A stretch of 64,000 nt of DNA from Pseudonectria foliicola (lineage: Eukaryota; Ascomycota; Sordariomycetes; Hypocreales; Nectriaceae): positions 105,121 to 169,120 of the forward strand of contig QUZD01000031.1 of assembly GCA_003693505.1 (NCBI GenBank), in the 5' to 3' direction. Each line of letters starts with the position of its first letter. Positions within the stretch are counted from its first letter, which is position 1. This document shows, piece after piece, positions 20,216 through 32,772 of this stretch. The position numbers were made by a program, and so were the translations under genes. The notes below the pieces were generated by a model. The model saw only the letters and a program-made list of their open reading frames with translations, searched no databases and was not told where the DNA came from.

Positions 20216-20967
20216 TTGGCTACTGGGCTTTAACACTCAAGCGCTGGGCATTGATGCACCGCTCCCCCACCGGAGATACACTGTACATGTTCCCTAGACT
20301 CGAATTGATTACCATTGCGATCTACGTGCTGTAGGACTTCTACTCTACTCTGTTTTGCTCCAGAGCTAAACGTGACGGCTATGATAGCTCGGTGGGTTGA
20401 GATCTGTAAACACGTCTTGAACAATCAATGTTCTCAATTGGTATTCCTTAAAACTTACGATGCTATTCTGTAAGATCTAGCACCGGATCAAGCTTTTAAA
20501 GCGTCTTCGCCAATTGCGTCGTGTTGCTGTTGCTTTTCGTGTACTGTAGTTAAGTGGCATGTCACGTCATTACGGATTATTGGAGTGCTTCAACCATTCC
20601 ACGCTGAGAAATGATTTTCCGATATTATCCCGAGCTGGCACCCAAGTTACCATCCACCTGCAACCGCGTCGTGAAGCATATCAGCAACAAGGGCACGGCC
20701 ACAAGAGTCTCGAGACTGGAGCTCATTTACACCGAAAGGATTCAGATGCGTATCTGAGCAGTGAGACCGAGTTTCTGGTCCTGCGAAATGCGCTGAGCCC
20801 AGAGGATTCGCCGTGGTATCCATCCACACCTCAACGCGGGTCTGTCGAAGGAACTAGCAGTCTAGCCAAAGCACCTCGCTGCGAACTACAAAGTGTGGGC
20901 GTATCCATCCGCTGGAGATATCGCTGCTGCTCCATATCGCCTTTCCATCCGCTAATGGATTGCAACA
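20216..20967. other. Intergenic region COX13-APC5
   Basis: About 750 bp between two genes in the same orientation, holding the COX13 3' end and the APC5 promoter. An open frame begins near 20,559 but does not resemble a protein and overlaps the APC5 start. Nothing else seen. Confidence 0.45.
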
Positions 20968-23375
20968 ATGGCTCACTACCTGAATCCGGCTAAGATTGGC
21001 CTGCTCGTTCTCATCGAGCTCTACGTTGACGGTGCTGTGCCCAGTGATGCGATTCTACCTGTATTGTCCTTCATTACGGCCCATCTTATGGACCATGATG
21101 CCTCAAAAGCTTCTGCAGATCAAGCCGCTCGCTGGAGCAGGGCTGAACGAACCGTCGGCCTTGTCATCGCAATCAAAGATTTTGAGAAGCTCCTTGGCAG
21201 CTACCCCTTTCTAATGGGCATGCCTGGACGGAAATTATGGGATCAGTTTCTAGGCAAGCTATGGGAGATCAACTCTCTCGATGCCATGAACGAATTCTTC
21301 GAGAGCCTAGTCGTCATGCTCGCCAAAACCAAAGAGGAACGTCGCAGGCTGGCGGAAATGGGGGAACCTGAGCAGGACGAGGGCGTGAAGCTTTCACCGA
21401 CCTCCCCTCTAGGGACATTCATCCGGAGAGCGCGACTTGAGCACCACAGATTGCGGTTCCATGAGTGCACCGAGCTATGGAAGAGTTTCGTTCGGTACAG
21501 ACAACCGACGGCTACGTACCTGAAGCGAAAACTAAAAGGCTTTGGGCGCTTGAGCTTCGATAACGTTTTATTACTTGGAGAGAAGGAGGACTGGGGGCAT
21601 CAAAGTGCCATGGACTTGGCGGCTGTTGCATATGGCGACATGCTCACCGGAGATCACAACAGCACGCTGCCCGTCAGTACTGACGATATCGAGACGCTGC
21701 TGGAGTTTCAGATTGAGCAAATGCAAAGTAAGTTGACAGCAATAGTTGTGAAGAATACCTCGGCTGACGAAAAGCAGAATATGGAAACAGAATACCCCTT
21801 GAAATACGCCATCAGTTTCACGACCTGCTTCACGATAGCTTCCTGGTCCCCAGCCTTACACACTACCTAAGCTTCCTGGACTCGTGGAGAGCAGGAGACT
21901 ATCCCACTGCTTTTGACTACCTCCATCGATACTTTGACTATACGATGCAAAACAGAGATCGTCTATTTTATCAGTATGCCCTCATGAACCTGGCCGTCCT
22001 CCAAGCCGACTTTGGCTGCCATAAGGAGGCAGTGTCCGCCATGCTCGAGACAGTGTCAACGGCCAGGGAGAACAGAGACATGAATTGCCTCAACTTTGCA
22101 CTCAACTGGCTCTTTCAATTTGGCCGCGCCCATCCCGACCTCGTCCGTGACCTGGAGTCGAGCAGCATGCTGGGTACAGGGAAGGAGAGTTTGGCCTTTC
22201 TCCGAGTCAAAGCCAAAGAAACAGGGATGTGGACACTTTGGAGCTCGGTGCTTCTTAGCGAAGCCAAGTTGGGACTCGTCAACGGCGACAGCGTTGCCAC
22301 GGCTCTGGAGTTTATGGTACGAAGCTCCCAGGTCATTGTGGAGAAGAATATGAACAACATGTTTGGCTCGCAGCTCTCTCTGGCGTCGGCGCTTTGGGAC
22401 CGATTGGGTGTTGCCTATCTGGCCACGATGAATTGCGAAGTTTTCCTGCGATGCCACTCAAAGCAGTCCATATTCGACGACGAGCTAAAATTGACCTGCC
22501 GCCTCGCGCTACTGCTCGCGGTCCGCGGTAAATACGACGATGCTTTACAGAAGCTGGAAAGGCTCGAGGATAACTCGTTGAGATCGTGGAAGCCGTGCCA
22601 ATACTGGTACAAGTACAGGGGCTTGATTAAGCTCAAGAGGGACTTACATCATAACAATCTGGATGGGGCCGAGCAGCTCTTATTCCAGATCCTGCAGTCC
22701 AAGATGGACGATCTGGAGCCCGACATGGCCTTTTACATCGACACTCTACACATCGACTGCCTGATTCGACGCAAAGACTTTCAAGCCGCCTTTGCCAAGG
22801 TGGATGATATGATTTCGGAACTCAAGGATGAGAGAAAGGATGTTGCCCTTCGCGTCAAGCTACTTCTTCTGAAAGCATCCCTTCTAGACCAGTGTGGTCG
22901 ACCACAACGCGGCTTCACGATTGCCATGCGTGCTGCCAGTCTCTCGTGGCGTGCCCGCCTCATGCCCTCTCTCTGGCAAGCCATCGGCGCCGTCTCCAAC
23001 ATACTCGTCTCTCTCTCGGAGTTTGACGCCGCAGTTCAACTCCTGACGGCCGTAATTCCCCGCTCCCTCGAATGCGACGTCCCTGCTGCAACAGCACAAC
23101 TGTACTCGTACCTGGTCGACGCTAACATGGGCCTCGCGGGACAGATGGAGCCCAAGTCGAGCAGGCGCACCGAGTACATGACCAGAGCTACTGCTGCAGC
23201 CCAAAAGGCCTTTGACCACTACTCGGCGGTGGAGGATATTGTCATGCAGTGCCAGCTGATGGCCAAAAAGGCCACAATCATGAAGCTCAGTGGCGACATG
23301 GAACTGGCGGCCGATTATGCTGCTCAATACGTGCAGCTGCGGAAACGGGCCGAGGCGCTCAGTCTTGGTGCATAA
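20968..23375 (+). CDS. APC5: Anaphase-promoting complex subunit 5
   Basis: Two exons (20968-21727, 21778-23375) give 785 residues. The start is MAHYLNPAKIGLLVLIELYV. The Apc5 signature region lies around residues 260-360, covering HYLSFLDSWRAGDYPTAFDY and YFDYTMQNRDRLFYQYALMN, and the rest is a helical TPR-like array, for example RGKYDDALQKLERLEDN and KDFQAAFAKVDDMISELKDE. Apc5 is a scaffold subunit of the APC/C ubiquitin ligase that drives metaphase exit. The 50 nt intron is needed: the correct acceptor puts YGNRIPLEIRHQFHDLL in frame. Position next to COX13 and APN2 agrees with conserved Hypocreales synteny. Tail to tail with CIA30, 231 bp apart. Confidence 0.92.
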
Positions 23376-23606
23376 CGAATGAATGACGGATAGATGGATG
23401 GCGGGCGAGGCAGTGAACACTGTATGTGTTTTTGTTCAGGCGTTGCTTCCTCGTCTAGGCCTACACCAAGTATCGTAACGGGTTGTTCATTCATGAGTTG
23501 TGGATTCCATCAAAAATAATAAGATATAGATACATACAAAGACGACACTGTACAGATATGCCACCCCTTCGAACCCATGTTTTGTCTATGTCTTCAGGCT
23601 CAGTTC

Positions 23607-24453
23607 TCACCACTTGACCTGCTCTCCTTTGCGGTTTCGTAGCCCGCTGCCTTCCCATGCAGGCTCGCCCTCAATCTCGGCCTCTTCGGGGTTATTCGTG
23701 GCCCACGCCCGCTCAATGCATAGCTCAAACGGACCATCTACACGATCCGTCAGCCCGACGCCGACGGTGGTAACCTTTTGGCGCAACATCTCCGTCTGCG
23801 GCTCAACGACGAAGCCGTGATTGGTGCGCACAAAGTCATTCCACTTGATGAGCACGGTCTCCCACTGACCCGGCCGCTTGGAGAAGAGGCGGTGCTGGTG
23901 CAGATCCGACGGCTCGACACTCTCCGTCTGCAGGTTGATAAAGTAGGCGCGGCCGTCTGTCTTGACGCGCAGCGCCAGATAGAGAAAGGGGTCAATGTCC
24001 CACACGGAGCGGCCGAAGAGCGTCGGGCGCTGGTCTGGCGTGCGGAATCCGGCGAAGCCGGAGCGCTCGATGTTGGGGCGGTCGGATGGGAGACGGGTTG
24101 AAATGGTTCCGTGGAAGCGGGCGTAGGAGGAGGGAGAGGAGGAGGCGGAGGAATGGTTCGTGTCGGCGGTGATGAGGTCGAGATGGCTTTCTGAGAAGCC
24201 GCCGATGGTCTTGTCCGACATGACAATGCATTCTTGTACGTTTTTTTGGGTGTTGAAGTCGAAGAGGTGGCGAGGCCCAGAAGGGCCCTTCATCGCTTCG
24301 AATTTGACGGCTACACTGTCGTTAGCTGTGCTCGCATGCACAGGTTGGAGATGGGACGCTTTTCGTAGCCGTACCGATTTGGGCTCTCCTCTTGAACTCA
24401 TCCATGCTCCTTCCGAGGAAGTTCTTGGTGAGAAGGGACTGCGTGACCCTCAT
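23607..24453 (-). CDS. CIA30: Complex I intermediate-associated protein 30
   Basis: Two exons on the minus strand (24453-24375 and 24310-23607) give 260 residues. The start MRVTQSLLTKNFLGRSMDEF has the basic, hydroxylated look of a mitochondrial presequence. The CIA30 domain (about residues 35-230) includes LFDFNTQKNVQECIVMSDKT, IGGFSESHLDL, ARFHGTIST and GFAGFRT, then LFGRSVWDIDPFLYLALRV. CIA30 (NDUFAF1 in animals) is an assembly chaperone of mitochondrial NADH dehydrogenase and is absent from the final enzyme. The 64 nt intron splits a GCC Ala codon. It is divergent from a mitoribosomal gene and close to COX13, so three mitochondrial genes lie near each other here. Confidence 0.92.
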
Positions 24454-25002
24454 GGTGGCTGTGGGGGTGGATGGTATTGAGATGGAGGTTATCGCGGGAG
24501 TTGCTAGGTTTCTTCGTAGAAGGCGTAGATGGTGTGAAAGAGCCAATTGGCTCACCGGGAATCGAGGACCATGAGATCTGAAGCGCACAAGTATCAAGAA
24601 AAGCTATGCGCCCGCGCTCCGGCAAGCTTTGAGACGCCTGTTTCCGCACTACTTCGAAGAGTCCGCTCGGTGATGTCGTTGTAACTGGGTTGATCAAGTT
24701 GCATCCAAAAGCTCCCCGCAAACTTGCACCTAGTACCACGTGCCGAAGCTGCTCCAAGTTGGTGGGATGTTCCTCCAAAAGGGCCAAATTGACACAGGCT
24801 AACCTGGTGTATCGGCCTTTCGGCGCTTAATTGATCCGTCATCGAACGAGGGTCCCCCAAGAAATTCTTCCCAAGATCATGACATCGCGGAACGTCTCCA
24901 GCTCGATAATGTCCCTGCGCCGCCGGTAACCCCGGTCCGAACCCCCTCTCCAGCTCCGACTCACGATCTCTTCCTCCTCCTCCTCCTCCGACATCGGCTA
25001 CG
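24454..25002. promoter_or_regulatory. Divergent intergenic region CIA30 / mL45-Mba1
   Basis: This 549 bp region holds the promoters of two divergent nuclear genes for mitochondrial proteins. The last 60 bp before 25,003 are CT-rich (ctcttcctcctcctcctcc), probably leader sequence. Co-regulation is possible but not shown. Confidence 0.5.
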
Positions 25003-26038
25003 ATGCCGTCCTCCACTGCGATGCGATCTCTCGCGCGGCCGGGCGCCCCCGCGGCGCTGCATCGGTGCGTTCTCGGCACTGCGGGCATCCAGTTCTCCCG
25101 CTCATACGCCGCTTTCCCGTCAAACTCCCGCATGGTGCGCGAGATGCAGCGGACGGCGCGTGAGGGTGCCAAGAAGACGGACACCGAGAGCATGTCGGCC
25201 ATGCAGAAGCGGGCCAACAATGAGTACTTCAAGGCGGGCGGTGGACCTCTTTTCCCAGGTTAGCAACGGGCTCCTCGCCATTGCCTCGTTCTAGGCCTAG
25301 AGTGCAATTAGGAACTAATTGGCTGGTACAAATTTAGGCACATTCGTCCCTGTACCGCTCTCCCGATACCCTCGCAGTCCCCGCGACTTTCTCCGCTACC
25401 AATGGTTCCGAATGAAGCAGTGGGCCATCGAGTCGCTGTCCGTCGTCAACATGAAGATGAAGTCGATGCCCAACTGGACGACGTGGCCCAAGTGGAAGGC
25501 TTCGCGCGGCAAGATTGCCCCAACGGCCAAGGTCATGTACACGGAGATGCTGTCGGCCTTTGCCGCCGGCGACAAGGCCACCATCAACAACCTCTGCCTC
25601 GGCGCCTTCGCCAAGAAGCTGTCGGCCGCCATCGACCGCCGCAGCCACGCCGAGCGCGTGGTGTTCAAGGTCAACCGCTTCACCGGCGGCCTCTTCTACC
25701 CGCGCGTCGTCGCCCACCAGGTCCACCAGGTCAACCCCTTTGACAAGGAAATGGTCACGGAACAGGCCGTCGTCGCCATCTCCTCGGAGCAGTACGCTGC
25801 CCGCCACCGCATCGACAGCGGTGAGCTGATTCCCGGCTCCGTCAAGGTCCAGAACAAGATCGAGTACGTTGCCCTGTCGCGGCAGGTTAGCGAGAAGACG
25901 TTCCAGGCCGAGCCCTGGCGCATATGGGGCACGGTGCCCGCTACGACGCTTGAGTCGTACCTCCAGGAGCAGGATTGGATTCACAAGGAGCAGGCCAAGC
26001 GAGCTGGATGGGACAAGCTCTCAAAGAAGAACCAATAA
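25003..26038 (+). CDS. MBA1: Mitochondrial mL45/Mba1-type protein (Tim44-like domain)
   Basis: Two exons (25003-25258, 25338-26038) give 318 residues. An Arg/Ala-rich presequence (SLARPGAPAALHRCVLGTAG) is followed by FSRSYAAFPSNSRMVREMQR. The C-terminal two thirds form a Tim44-like/mL45 domain: APTAKVMYTEMLSAFAAGDK, FAKKLSAAIDRRSHAERVVF and KVQNKIEYVALSRQVSEKTF. Members either attach the mitoribosome to the inner membrane (Mba1 in yeast) or are large-subunit proteins (mL45). The region from 25,500 on is unusually GC-rich with strong C/G third-base bias, which makes long antisense frames appear. Identity to the family is firm; the choice of name within it is less so. Confidence 0.85.
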
Positions 26039-26443
26039 AGAAGGAATTGATCGATGTAGGGAGCTGTCATGATGGGGGGTGGTATGCGCGAGGAATGGTT
26101 GAGCTGTAACAATCACATGTGTTGAACTGACGAAGAGCCTTGTACAACGAAAGAGTGTATATTGTAGGAAGATTATCATCTGTACTATAGAATTGCATGG
26201 AGGCCGGCGAATAGGCTTGAGTACGATGTACTTCTCCAATGAAATCAAATTTTGTTAAACTACGTTTAACTCGCCAACATCGAGCCATCGTCTGCGGATG
26301 GTTCTGGAATATGGCGTTGGTGTGAAGCGTCGTCGCAGCGAGCACCCCGTATCCTTGTCGATTTAGCCACCAAGGAAGAACGGATTAGAGCTACATGCAT
26401 GATGTATTCCCAAACCACGGCGACGATAGCGGCTAGCCACGGC
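26039..26443. other. Convergent spacer mL45-Mba1 / symporter
   Basis: About 405 bp between two convergent stop codons; should contain both 3' untranslated regions. It is relatively AT-rich and shows nothing else. Confidence 0.5.
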
Positions 26444-28857
26444 CTAGAAGAACTTGCCGGGAGTGGCAGTCACCAGGGTCTCGGCTCCGTCGGTCTCGTC
26501 TCGGCTTTGGTCGAGCTTGACGGGACGGTCAAGCGCGTCAAAGCGCCGACCCTGTCTCTTGGCCTGAATCCACTGGAACGACAGCCGGAGAGCGCAGGCG
26601 CCAAAGGCCCAGAGGAAGTTGCCGACGGGCGCAGAGACGAAAGCACCAAAGGCGCTCCAGTCGGCCGTGTAGAGGCCCTTCTCAAGGATGAGAAGCTTGG
26701 CACCCTCGTGGGCATTGCCGTAGTAGATGGTGCCAAAGATCCACACAGTCAGGATACCGCCGAAGCCGCCCACAATGACCTCGAAGCCGCGCATCCAGTA
26801 AAACTGGTCGATGAGGCCCAGCATGAGGACGGGGATGGTGGCGGCGGCGACAAGATCGGTGATGAGGTAGATGCGAAGGACCGACGGCGCCTTGAGGGCG
26901 ATGACGATGACGGGGATGATGATGAGGACGACAAAGGCACGGATCATCCAGATGTTGAGACGGTTGCGGAACAGGTCGTTGGAAGCTGACGAGACCATAG
27001 CCGACTGCAAGCTGTCAAAGGCAGCGCAACTCAGGGTGACAACCATGACAAGGACGATGCCCATGACCCAGCTGGGCAACGTGTCGAGCAAGAGGAACAG
27101 AGCAATGGAGCCGGTACCGGAACCATCCATCGGCAGCGCTCCGGACCACACAGCAATGAGGCCCGCGACACCCACAAGAGTGAGGATACACAAGATGGCG
27201 GCCGTGGCGATGGAGGTGCCGATCCGGAGGTCCTTGTCCGTCTTGGACGCAAAAGCGCGCAGCCAAAAGTGCGACAAAAAGAAGTCGTTGGCGGCGATGG
27301 CGACGGGCAGGATGTAGAGAAGCTGCCATCCGAGCAGACTAGGCTTGAGGAGGCCCGACTCATCGATTCTGTCGCGGTTGATCTCCGTCTTGACGCCAAC
27401 GGTGATGGTCGCGATGATGACGAGGCAGAGTACCATGACGCCCTGGATGTTGTCTGTGAAGAAGGAAACCTTGAATCCACCGAGTGCTGAGCACAGTTAG
27501 CTTCGGAGCCACACGACAACGAATGATGGCAGATGGCAACTTACAGGTGTAGATAGTTGTAATGACGCATTGCACAATCATGACGGGCAGGCTCTTCAGC
27601 CCAGCCAAAGCATTGACGACCTGGCCAAGAGCCGACAGCTCAGAGACCATGTACAAGAACAGAGTGACAAGGGTCATGAAGCTGAGGTAGAGCATCGTCA
27701 GGGTGCCATATCGCTGCTTGGTCCACGACGTCAAGACGAAGCCCTCGGGGCACTTGCGACGGATGATGGGTCCAATGAAGCCGAAGATGAGCATGGGCAG
27801 CGCCGACGCCAGGGCGTAGATGATGAGGCCCTGGACACCGGCGATGGTGGCGAGCTCCGGGTACGCGGTGAGAATGCTCGCTCCGAGCGCTGCAAGAGTC
27901 AGTTTTCTCTAGCACGAGTGAAAGGGGGGCTTTGCCACATCGGCAAGGGGGGGTTGGAGCGGCAACACGTTTCCCACGCAAGCATTAACTTGATCGAGTA
28001 TTACGGTACAATCTCAGCTTCGTGTACGCACAGCAGGCATCTCCGCCAGACCCAAGATGTGGTCTGGGGTTGGATGCCCGCCATGGCGTTCACTCCGCGC
28101 CCGTAGTGAGCCGCATCCTCTCCCCCTCCCGAGATGGCTCCGCCGAGCGCATCTGTCTGGGGAAGTGTTTCCCAGCGCCAACAAGACAGTCAGCATTGGA
28201 ATACTGGACTCGCCGTGGCGCCGGAAGCTGGTGGGTTAGTAGAGACAGACGATGCAGCTCGGAAGAAGCGCATCTCAAAGGAGGGGGGGAAGACTGTATT
28301 TCGGTACGAACCTGCTCGTTCAGTTCCTCTGCCTTGCTCGTGTCATACTCGACCGGGGAAAATGGTTTCAGAAGAGGGTCATTCGACGGTGACCTCTACT
28401 CGCGTGATTGCTGCACAATGGCCATGTTGCTACCGCTCCGGGATGGCGTTTGGAGAGCATCTGCTCTACTCACCGGAGGCGATGAAGTTCAAGGCCAGAG
28501 GGAAAGCTGCAGGAGTTGTTAGTTTGGCGCTTGGGATGGGGCATGGGCGGGCAGGGAGAGTCGATGAGCGTAGCAAGACCGAGCAACAGCTCGATCTGCT
28601 CAGTCATTGAAGTGAGGTGAGAGTTGTCCTGACCCGTCTGAGTTCTGTTGCCAGCAAGGAATTCCTCCTTGGGCTGCTTGCGCAGTCGCCACGCGACACC
28701 TGTGCCGACGGCTCTGTACATTCACCATTAGCAACCCTTTCATACTGTGAAGTCAGGTTTTAAAGACCCAGTGTGCGACAGCGAGCATTACATACAAGAA
28801 GGCACCGTAAGTGACATAGATGATGGCGTTGGACGCCGCAAACGAGGGCTGCCCCAT
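26444..28857 (-). CDS. Sodium:solute symporter family transporter (DUR3/urea permease-like)
   Basis: Five exons on the minus strand (28857-28796, 28713-28634, 28506-28474, 27889-27545, 27486-26444) give 520 residues. The start is MGQPSFAASNAIIYVTYGAF. The SSS core shows EEFLAGNRTQTAFPLALNF, TAYPELATIAGVQGLIIYAL, CPEGFVLTSWTKQRYGTLTM, SLGGFKVSFFTDNIQGVMVL and LSCAAFDSLQSAMVSSASND, with about 12-13 hydrophobic spans. Members use ion gradients to import urea, proline or similar solutes across the plasma membrane; the substrate here is not determined. At 520 residues it is shorter than typical Dur3 (about 650). The third intron (27,890-28,473) is 584 nt, far longer than any other in the window, so an unrecognised exon or alternative splicing cannot be excluded. 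Confidence 0.82.
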
Positions 28858-30129
28858 CGTGAATTGGGTGGGGGGCGGAATGAGACGATGTGGGTAACAG
28901 AAGAATTCGCCGATCAGCTAGATCCAGACGATTTGGCTGGCTGCTGCAATTGAAGCTTGACGAGGCAAAGAAGGAGGGAGGATGGATGGTGGAGAGGAGG
29001 AGAGGAGGAGAGAAGGAGAGAAGGAAGACGAGAAGTGACTCGAGGTCGCTACAATTCTTCAAGAGGACGTCCCTGGAAAATTGTGAGAGCGGATAAATAT
29101 CGCGCCAGGCCTGCTTCGAGTTAGACTTCTTCATCTTCGGCCGCCAAAACAACAGCCTTATCATATCATCCCACCAACCCCACGAATGGTTGGGTCGCTT
29201 GCGGTTGTAGACGGCTACCAGAGGGGTTACAGTAGTCAATTACCCCACCTGGCTGGGTGGCTCGGTTCATCTTGTAGATTGAGTACTGTATGTTTCCGTA
29301 CAGTACTTAGTCTAGATGATGCGAGCGAGCAGTCATTGGTTGAGTAACAGGAACAAGGATCGGCCAAGGATGGTTTGTCAGAGCTGATGATGCCATTCAT
29401 TCACTGTGCCAGCCTCAAAATAAAAAGTCACAGGTCACCAGAGCGACACCAAAAAGCTGAGAGGGGGATGTTTTTTTGCATTTTCATAGGGGCCCCAATC
29501 AAAAATGACAAGACTCTTCCATACAAATCGGAACCACCTGAACCAGACTGGACCAAACCAAACCATCTCAAACCAAACCGAAATGAACTGAGTTGGGTTC
29601 CTCCTTTGCCAGCCAGCCAGACCAAACTAAATGATGAAAACCAGAAACTTTGTGGGGCGACTTCTCCCTCTATGATGCTCTTAAAAGACGTAGAGTCTAG
29701 GCATACTCGGTGGCGCGCGGCGCATTTGTGTGCACGATGAAACCAAACGCCTTTCATAACGACAAAACCAGAAAATTCAATGCGATTTGTTGCGTTCCCT
29801 TGCGATACTCTGAAAGAGACTTGCTTCGAAGTCGGGGTATCGATGCCACCCTGTGGCACAACCTAACGCCTTCAGTAAAACCCTGAGGGTCCTGAAACAG
29901 AAACAATGGAGGTGACTGGGAGTGGTGAAGGCTCACAACCACGGTGTTTTTTTTCGAGTTTTGTTAGATTTTTCAAGTTTTTTTTTGGTGTCGATGATGA
30001 CGATTGTTGTTTGATATCATGTCGCAAAGCAGAGAAACTTGGCTTTCACGTCAAAGCCAAAGGTGGCGCAGCAGAAACCAACCCACACAACATGAAGCAA
30101 TGAAGCCTCAAACCGACATGGAATGCCGA
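28858..30129. other. Intergenic region upstream of the symporter
   Basis: About 1.27 kb between two minus-strand genes. It contains a GAGG-rich stretch at 28,970-29,035, a 9-bp inverted repeat at 29,282-29,307, an AACCAAACC-rich stretch near 29,530-29,590 and T-runs near 29,945-29,985. No protein gene is supported. Confidence 0.5.
29282..29307. repeat. Inverted repeat AGTACTGTA / TACAGTACT
   Basis: Perfect 9-bp arms separated by 8 nt in intergenic DNA upstream of the symporter gene. Could be a dyad binding site or chance. Confidence 0.6.
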
Positions 30130-32772
30130 TCAGTTGGTCTGGTCGTTGGTGCTGGGCGCCTCGTGCCTGTCTGATGATGGGGTGCGAGGGGGCAGGTTGA
30201 ATCCCGGAGGAGGCATCATGGGCACCTGGGAGTAGAAGCAAACGTTGCCGTGCATGTCGGTCAAGGGGACAGGCTGGGGAGGATGGTGAATTCCAGACCC
30301 ATACGGGTAACAGGGGAAAGGCATCCTCATTCCGGAGCTGGGCTGTCCTGGAGACACCATCGAGTTGTAAGCCACGGCCGATGTGTATGGCGACATGGTT
30401 GGGATCCCAGGTGGAGGAGCGGTTGGTTCCGCGCGACCGGGAGCAGGGGGTGGGAGCTCTTCAGATGAGAGGCTGCTGTTTGTTCCTGCCTGGCTTGTTC
30501 GAGGGGCGTTGGCATCTTGCTTACCTTGAGCGGAGCGGAGAGCATCACGACTGGTTGTGGCAAGCTCTCTGTCAGCTGTGCGCCAGGAGGAGACGAATGG
30601 AGAGCGAGCAGGAAGATTGCCGGGACCAGAGGACGAAGACCCTTCTGTTCCGTTGTCAGAAACCCACTCATCGTCGCGTCCAGGCTCGGTCTGCTCAGTG
30701 GGAGTGGGAAGTGCAAGCTGCAGAGCAGTACGCTTGATCATCTCGGCTTCGGCTCTGTCTGCTGCTCGCTGGGCGGTGCCCGTGAAGGAGCGTTGGTGAC
30801 GTCCAAAAGGAGAGCCGGAGCTGGCCCTCTGGAGGAAAGCGGATGAGCTGCGCGAGGATCCTGAAGTGCCACGCCCAGAGAAGGTACCAGAGAACCTCGA
30901 AGCCGAGTCCAAGACCGGAGTCCGAGCACTGCTCATGGTGGAAACTACGCCTGGAGAGTCATCGGCAGCTTGGAGGGTCTGAGCACTCTGAGCAGACGAT
31001 GAGCGAATGTATTGGGCCATCGATGGGCGGCTTGTGCTGGACTGAGTGACGTTCTCAGGGCGCGAAGAGCTGGCAGTCACGGCACTCGGGGTTGCGGGCA
31101 GAAGCTGCTGAGCTGGGACGGGAATACGGCTTCTCTTTCTGGCCACCTCCATGATGTAGCCACAGATGTCCTTTCCGTTCTGTAAGGACCCAGGTTAGCC
31201 AACAGTCCAGTCCACCACAAAGACAGCCTCGACACTTACATAAAATCCGATTGCTTGATCCGGCCCGTCCTGGTTCTCGAACTCGACAAAGGCAAATCTC
31301 ATGGCTGGAAATGGATTCAAGGTCAGTGATGAAAACGCAAAATGGCGTGGTGATGTACTTACCACCAACATACGGCTGAGGCTTCATCCAAACTCGAATG
31401 ACCGAACCGCAGGCTCCGCCCAATGTCTTCATGAACTCCTCATCGACGTATGGAGGCAGCTTGCCAAAGAATGCGGTGCGCCTGTCTCTGTCCATCTTGG
31501 CCAAGGTATCGAGTTTTGGTGGGCCCTCTTCCAGGCGGCGGGCCAGTCTGTTGTCGAGCGCCATCACCACATAAACTGTGGAATCTCTGACGGCCTGTGC
31601 AAAATATTTAGAAACTGAAAATTCGAACTGGAGCAAGATCATGTGCTTACCTTGACCACGTCCCTTCTGGAGTCATACATCTCGTAACTCACGGTGCAGG
31701 CCCGAGGAATGTTGAGCTTGGCGGTTGTGGCTTTGTCGAGAAACTTGACCTTTTCAATGACTCCAAATGGTTCGAGAAGAGAGATGGCTTCGGTGAGCAT
31801 AATTCTGCCACGATCTCTTCGATAGACGATGTACTTGGCTACGAGAATGCGTCAGTGTCATCTCGGTTCCACGAGATCAAAGGTTCAACTCACTGTTCGC
31901 ATCACACATCTCGGTGCGGCATTCTCGACCAAAGATGACGACCCCCTTGGCCTCTTTACAAGCTCGCTGTGCCGCTTGGTCATCCTTTTTCATGTTAGTA
32001 GTTGGAAAGCTTTGCTGTTGGGATGAAGACATACTGTGAATTGGCAAAACGCAAAGGGCATGCCACGCTTGTCACGGCGGATCTTGACATATACCGTGCC
32101 AAACAAGCCAAAAATGAGTTCCACCTGGCCTTGAAGAGCGTGATCGGGCTGAGATTGCGACAGGCTGTGTACCAGTGTTAGTATGTAATGGCTTGGCAGC
32201 GTGCTTGAGGGAATGGGAGTGACTTACTTTGCGACGAAGATGCAGGACGATGGGGGATAGAGTTCTTGGGCATCGACGGATTCCACAGATCCATCAGAGC
32301 AACTTTGGGACACAGTAATCTGCGCTCCTTCCTCTGGTCGTGTGTTCTGGGCAGCATTGTCCGGGGCATTGGTGCTTGACTCAGACGTCGCTCCCATCGC
32401 AGCCGAGAAGACATCGTCCCCGTCGTATCCACCGACGTGGAAACTGGATCCAGACCTGGATGCGTGCAGAGTTAGCTTGGCAATTCCACAAGGACAAGTT
32501 ACTTGGAGGGAAACTCACTCTGCTCTTCCACTGTTGGACCGGTTACCCGGCGCATCACTAATCAAGATAAGCAGCCGATCAGAAGGTTGGATGGTGATGA
32601 CTGACGAGATAGGGGAAGCCCCCTGACTGTGGAAAGCTCCGCCGCCATCCGAGTCTGAATCCGAGGACGATGCCTCGAAGTTGAGAGAGACTGTCTTTCT
32701 CAACTGCTCACCGTTCTTCCAGGGTTGACCCCCCTGGAAGCGGTGGGCATTGCCCCCTCTTCTCGAGGTCAT
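30130..32772 (-). CDS. RNA-binding protein with three RRM-type domains
   Basis: Eight exons on the minus strand (32772-32519, 32455-32228, 32164-32035, 31984-31894, 31838-31651, 31594-31363, 31304-31240, 31179-30130) give 745 residues. The N-terminus is disordered. RRM1 has RNP2 SCIFVANLSQ and RNP1 RGMPFAFCQF; RRM2 starts KYIVYRRDRGRIMLTEAISL and contains EKVKFLDKATTAKLN; RRM3 has RTAFFGKLPPYVDEEF and RNP1 MRFAFVEF. The C-terminal 330 residues are Ser/Pro-rich and disordered. The layout resembles Mei2/Csx1-like or other multi-RRM mRNA regulators, but I do not recognise the specific orthologue. All seven introns are canonical and keep frame, which strongly supports the model. Confidence 0.88.

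Noticed and set aside
25334..25984. A 216-codon minus-strand frame opposite the mL45/Mba1 gene
   Set aside because: Shadow of strong third-base G/C bias of the real gene on the plus strand.
27570..28610. Several plus-strand frames opposite the symporter gene and in its long intron
   Set aside because: No recognisable domain; those over exons are antisense shadows, and those in the intron lack support.
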